DNA of 64,000 nucleotides, taken from assembly GCA_036172665.1 (NCBI GenBank), contig CM069875.1, positions 13,100,001 to 13,164,000 on the forward strand, read 5' to 3'. Under the pieces are notes generated by a model, which was given only the letters and a program-made list of their open reading frames with translations, ran no database searches and was not told the origin of the DNA. Source of the stretch: Prosopocoilus inquinatus (lineage: Eukaryota; Arthropoda; Insecta; Coleoptera; Lucanidae). Position 1 is the stretch's first letter. Each line of letters begins with the position of its first letter. Both the position numbers and the translations under genes were made by a program. Positions 62,771 to 64,000 of this stretch are shown here, piece after piece.

Positions 62771-64000
62771 AGCTATTTAGTTATGTCAAAATATATATGG
62801 CGTTCCATTTAATTTTCTTGTAAAATTTAAACTTTTAAGTTTCAATTGTTTCTATGCAAACGTACGACTGTGCGCACCTTAAGTGCTATAATGTGACATT
62901 TCTGTGAGCCTTGTGGCATAAGATCTTATGGGTGAAGTTTGCGTGTAGTTGGTGCATTTTAGTTGCGCACGACTGTATATCAAAAATGTTACTTTTACTC
63001 ATATGGAATATTCTACACAATATTTATAATTAGTTATGTAAATATTCGGCGCTGATTATGAATAAAATACTTCTACGTTTTAACTCTTTAATTCAGTGGA
63101 AGAGCCGTAGATTTCGATTTAGAGCTGCAGTTGTAAGTTTGTAAGAGACCTATCGAAATTGGTATATTCCATTTAGAAAAGTATAAGTTTGGTAGATAAC
63201 TCACTTATGGAACATGCTGTACATGTGAAAATATTTTTTTGATATAGTGCTAATTATAGACAATAACTTTTATACAAGACATTTTCTTTTATAATTAATA
63301 GTTAAGGTGCTGTTGAAGAAATCAATATCAATGACACACCTGTATATTCTGGTGATACTATTCTATTTTCAATTACTGCAACTGTTTATAATATATTTCC
63401 AAGACCAAAAAATAAGAGAAAGAAGAATTATGATTTTTGTCCGTTTACGCCTATCATTCGACGCACTGTATGACGGTTTAAATTAACTTGTATATACATT
63501 CATGAAAATATTATTTGTTCAGAACACGAGTAGTTGAATACACTCGTGTCACTGCTCGTGTTTTGTATTCTTTTTTTTTGGCGCGGGGGGGGGATAGAAA
63601 CACCCTAATAAATACGTAATATTTCGTATGGCCGCAAACGAAATTTAAACGTTTAATTAAAGAAGAAATCGAATTAATACTTTGGATTCTGACAACCGAT
63701 TTCAAACTTATCAAAATCAAATAAAGGTAACCATGGTAACTTAAAAAATATGACAAGAATTACAGATTACTGTAGATACAGTGCCATCACATAAGCTGAA
63801 TACTTTATGTAAATTAGAATGCAAATGTAACTCAAATCACTTTAAATTTGTATTTTATTAACACAACATATAAATTTATAATAAATCTAAGCGTTAATAG
63901 TGCGAATATGACACAATAAATGGCAAAATAACCAAAAAGCATATATGAGTTTGACGTGAGTATATTGGACGCTCTTCAGGTAAAGTATTAAATTCACTTA
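62771..64000. other. Gene-free stretch to the window edge
   Basis: AT-rich; one tract at 63,528-63,565 with facing ACACGAGTAG and CACTCGTGT sequences and a G run at 63,586. No gene is supported. Confidence 0.4.

Noticed and set aside
1..64000. tRNA, rRNA or snRNA genes
   Set aside because: Scanning by eye for paired A and B boxes, conserved rRNA blocks and snRNA motifs gave nothing convincing; a covariance-model run could still find diverged copies.

Overview
The window reads as AT-rich nuclear DNA of an arthropod, most likely an insect. I see no operons, Shine-Dalgarno sites, CRISPR arrays, rRNA or tRNA genes. What coding sequence there is belongs almost entirely to retrotransposons typical of insects: BEL/Pao, an env-bearing errantivirus-like Gypsy element, a second Gypsy element, and a two-ORF non-LTR element. 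The rest is foldback DNA, MITEs and dispersed repeats. Only short stretches look like host exons (16.4-18.2 kb, about 25.6-26.1 kb, and a stranded terminal exon near 11.6 kb).

Layout. 0-7 kb: part of a dispersed repeat, a hammerhead-bearing retroposon (2212-2427), a decayed BEL/Pao element on the minus strand (2712-5674), a cluster of inverted hammerhead-retroposon fragments (5969-6430), a Copia gag scrap and a BED-type zinc-finger scrap. 7.48-16.42 kb: a palindrome of about 8.9 kb centred near 11,950, with a unique spacer carrying a terminal-exon-like sequence. 16.4-18.2 kb: three exons of an unrecognised host gene on the plus strand. 18.6-24.0 kb: nested foldback DNA with hAT-like ends, a minisatellite and a 172-bp satellite in both orientations, plus two smaller inverted-repeat elements. 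25.6-26.1 kb: a candidate first coding exon and a partial copy of it. 28,860-39,792: a complete Gypsy/errantivirus-like provirus on the minus strand with gag, protease, macrodomain, RT/RNase H/integrase, env and two LTRs, flanked by a 4-bp duplication; the uninterrupted target survives in the palindrome. 41,255-47,895: a second Gypsy element on the minus strand (SAP domain, hendecad coiled coil, Gag, Pol, C-terminal macrodomain). 48-53 kb: another hammerhead-retroposon copy, a Tc1/mariner-type MITE and a compact hammerhead motif. 53.4-57.9 kb: a plus-strand non-LTR element bracketed by a perfect 21-bp inverted repeat. 58-64 kb: small MITEs, an inverted pair with a hammerhead-retroposon insertion, and a foldback.

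Two observations stand out. First, both Gypsy elements carry a TARG1/OARD1-like macrodomain (ADP-ribosyl hydrolase fold), but at different places in Pol: between protease and RT in one, after the integrase GPY/F region in the other. Each is now broken by one in-frame TGA. Second, a short retroposon family is scattered through the window. Four insertions have target-site duplications of 7-13 bp, and its fuller copies carry a type I hammerhead ribozyme with a very short stem III, the architecture known from Penelope-like elements and retrozymes. All functional statements are from reading motifs by eye; no database or folding program was run.
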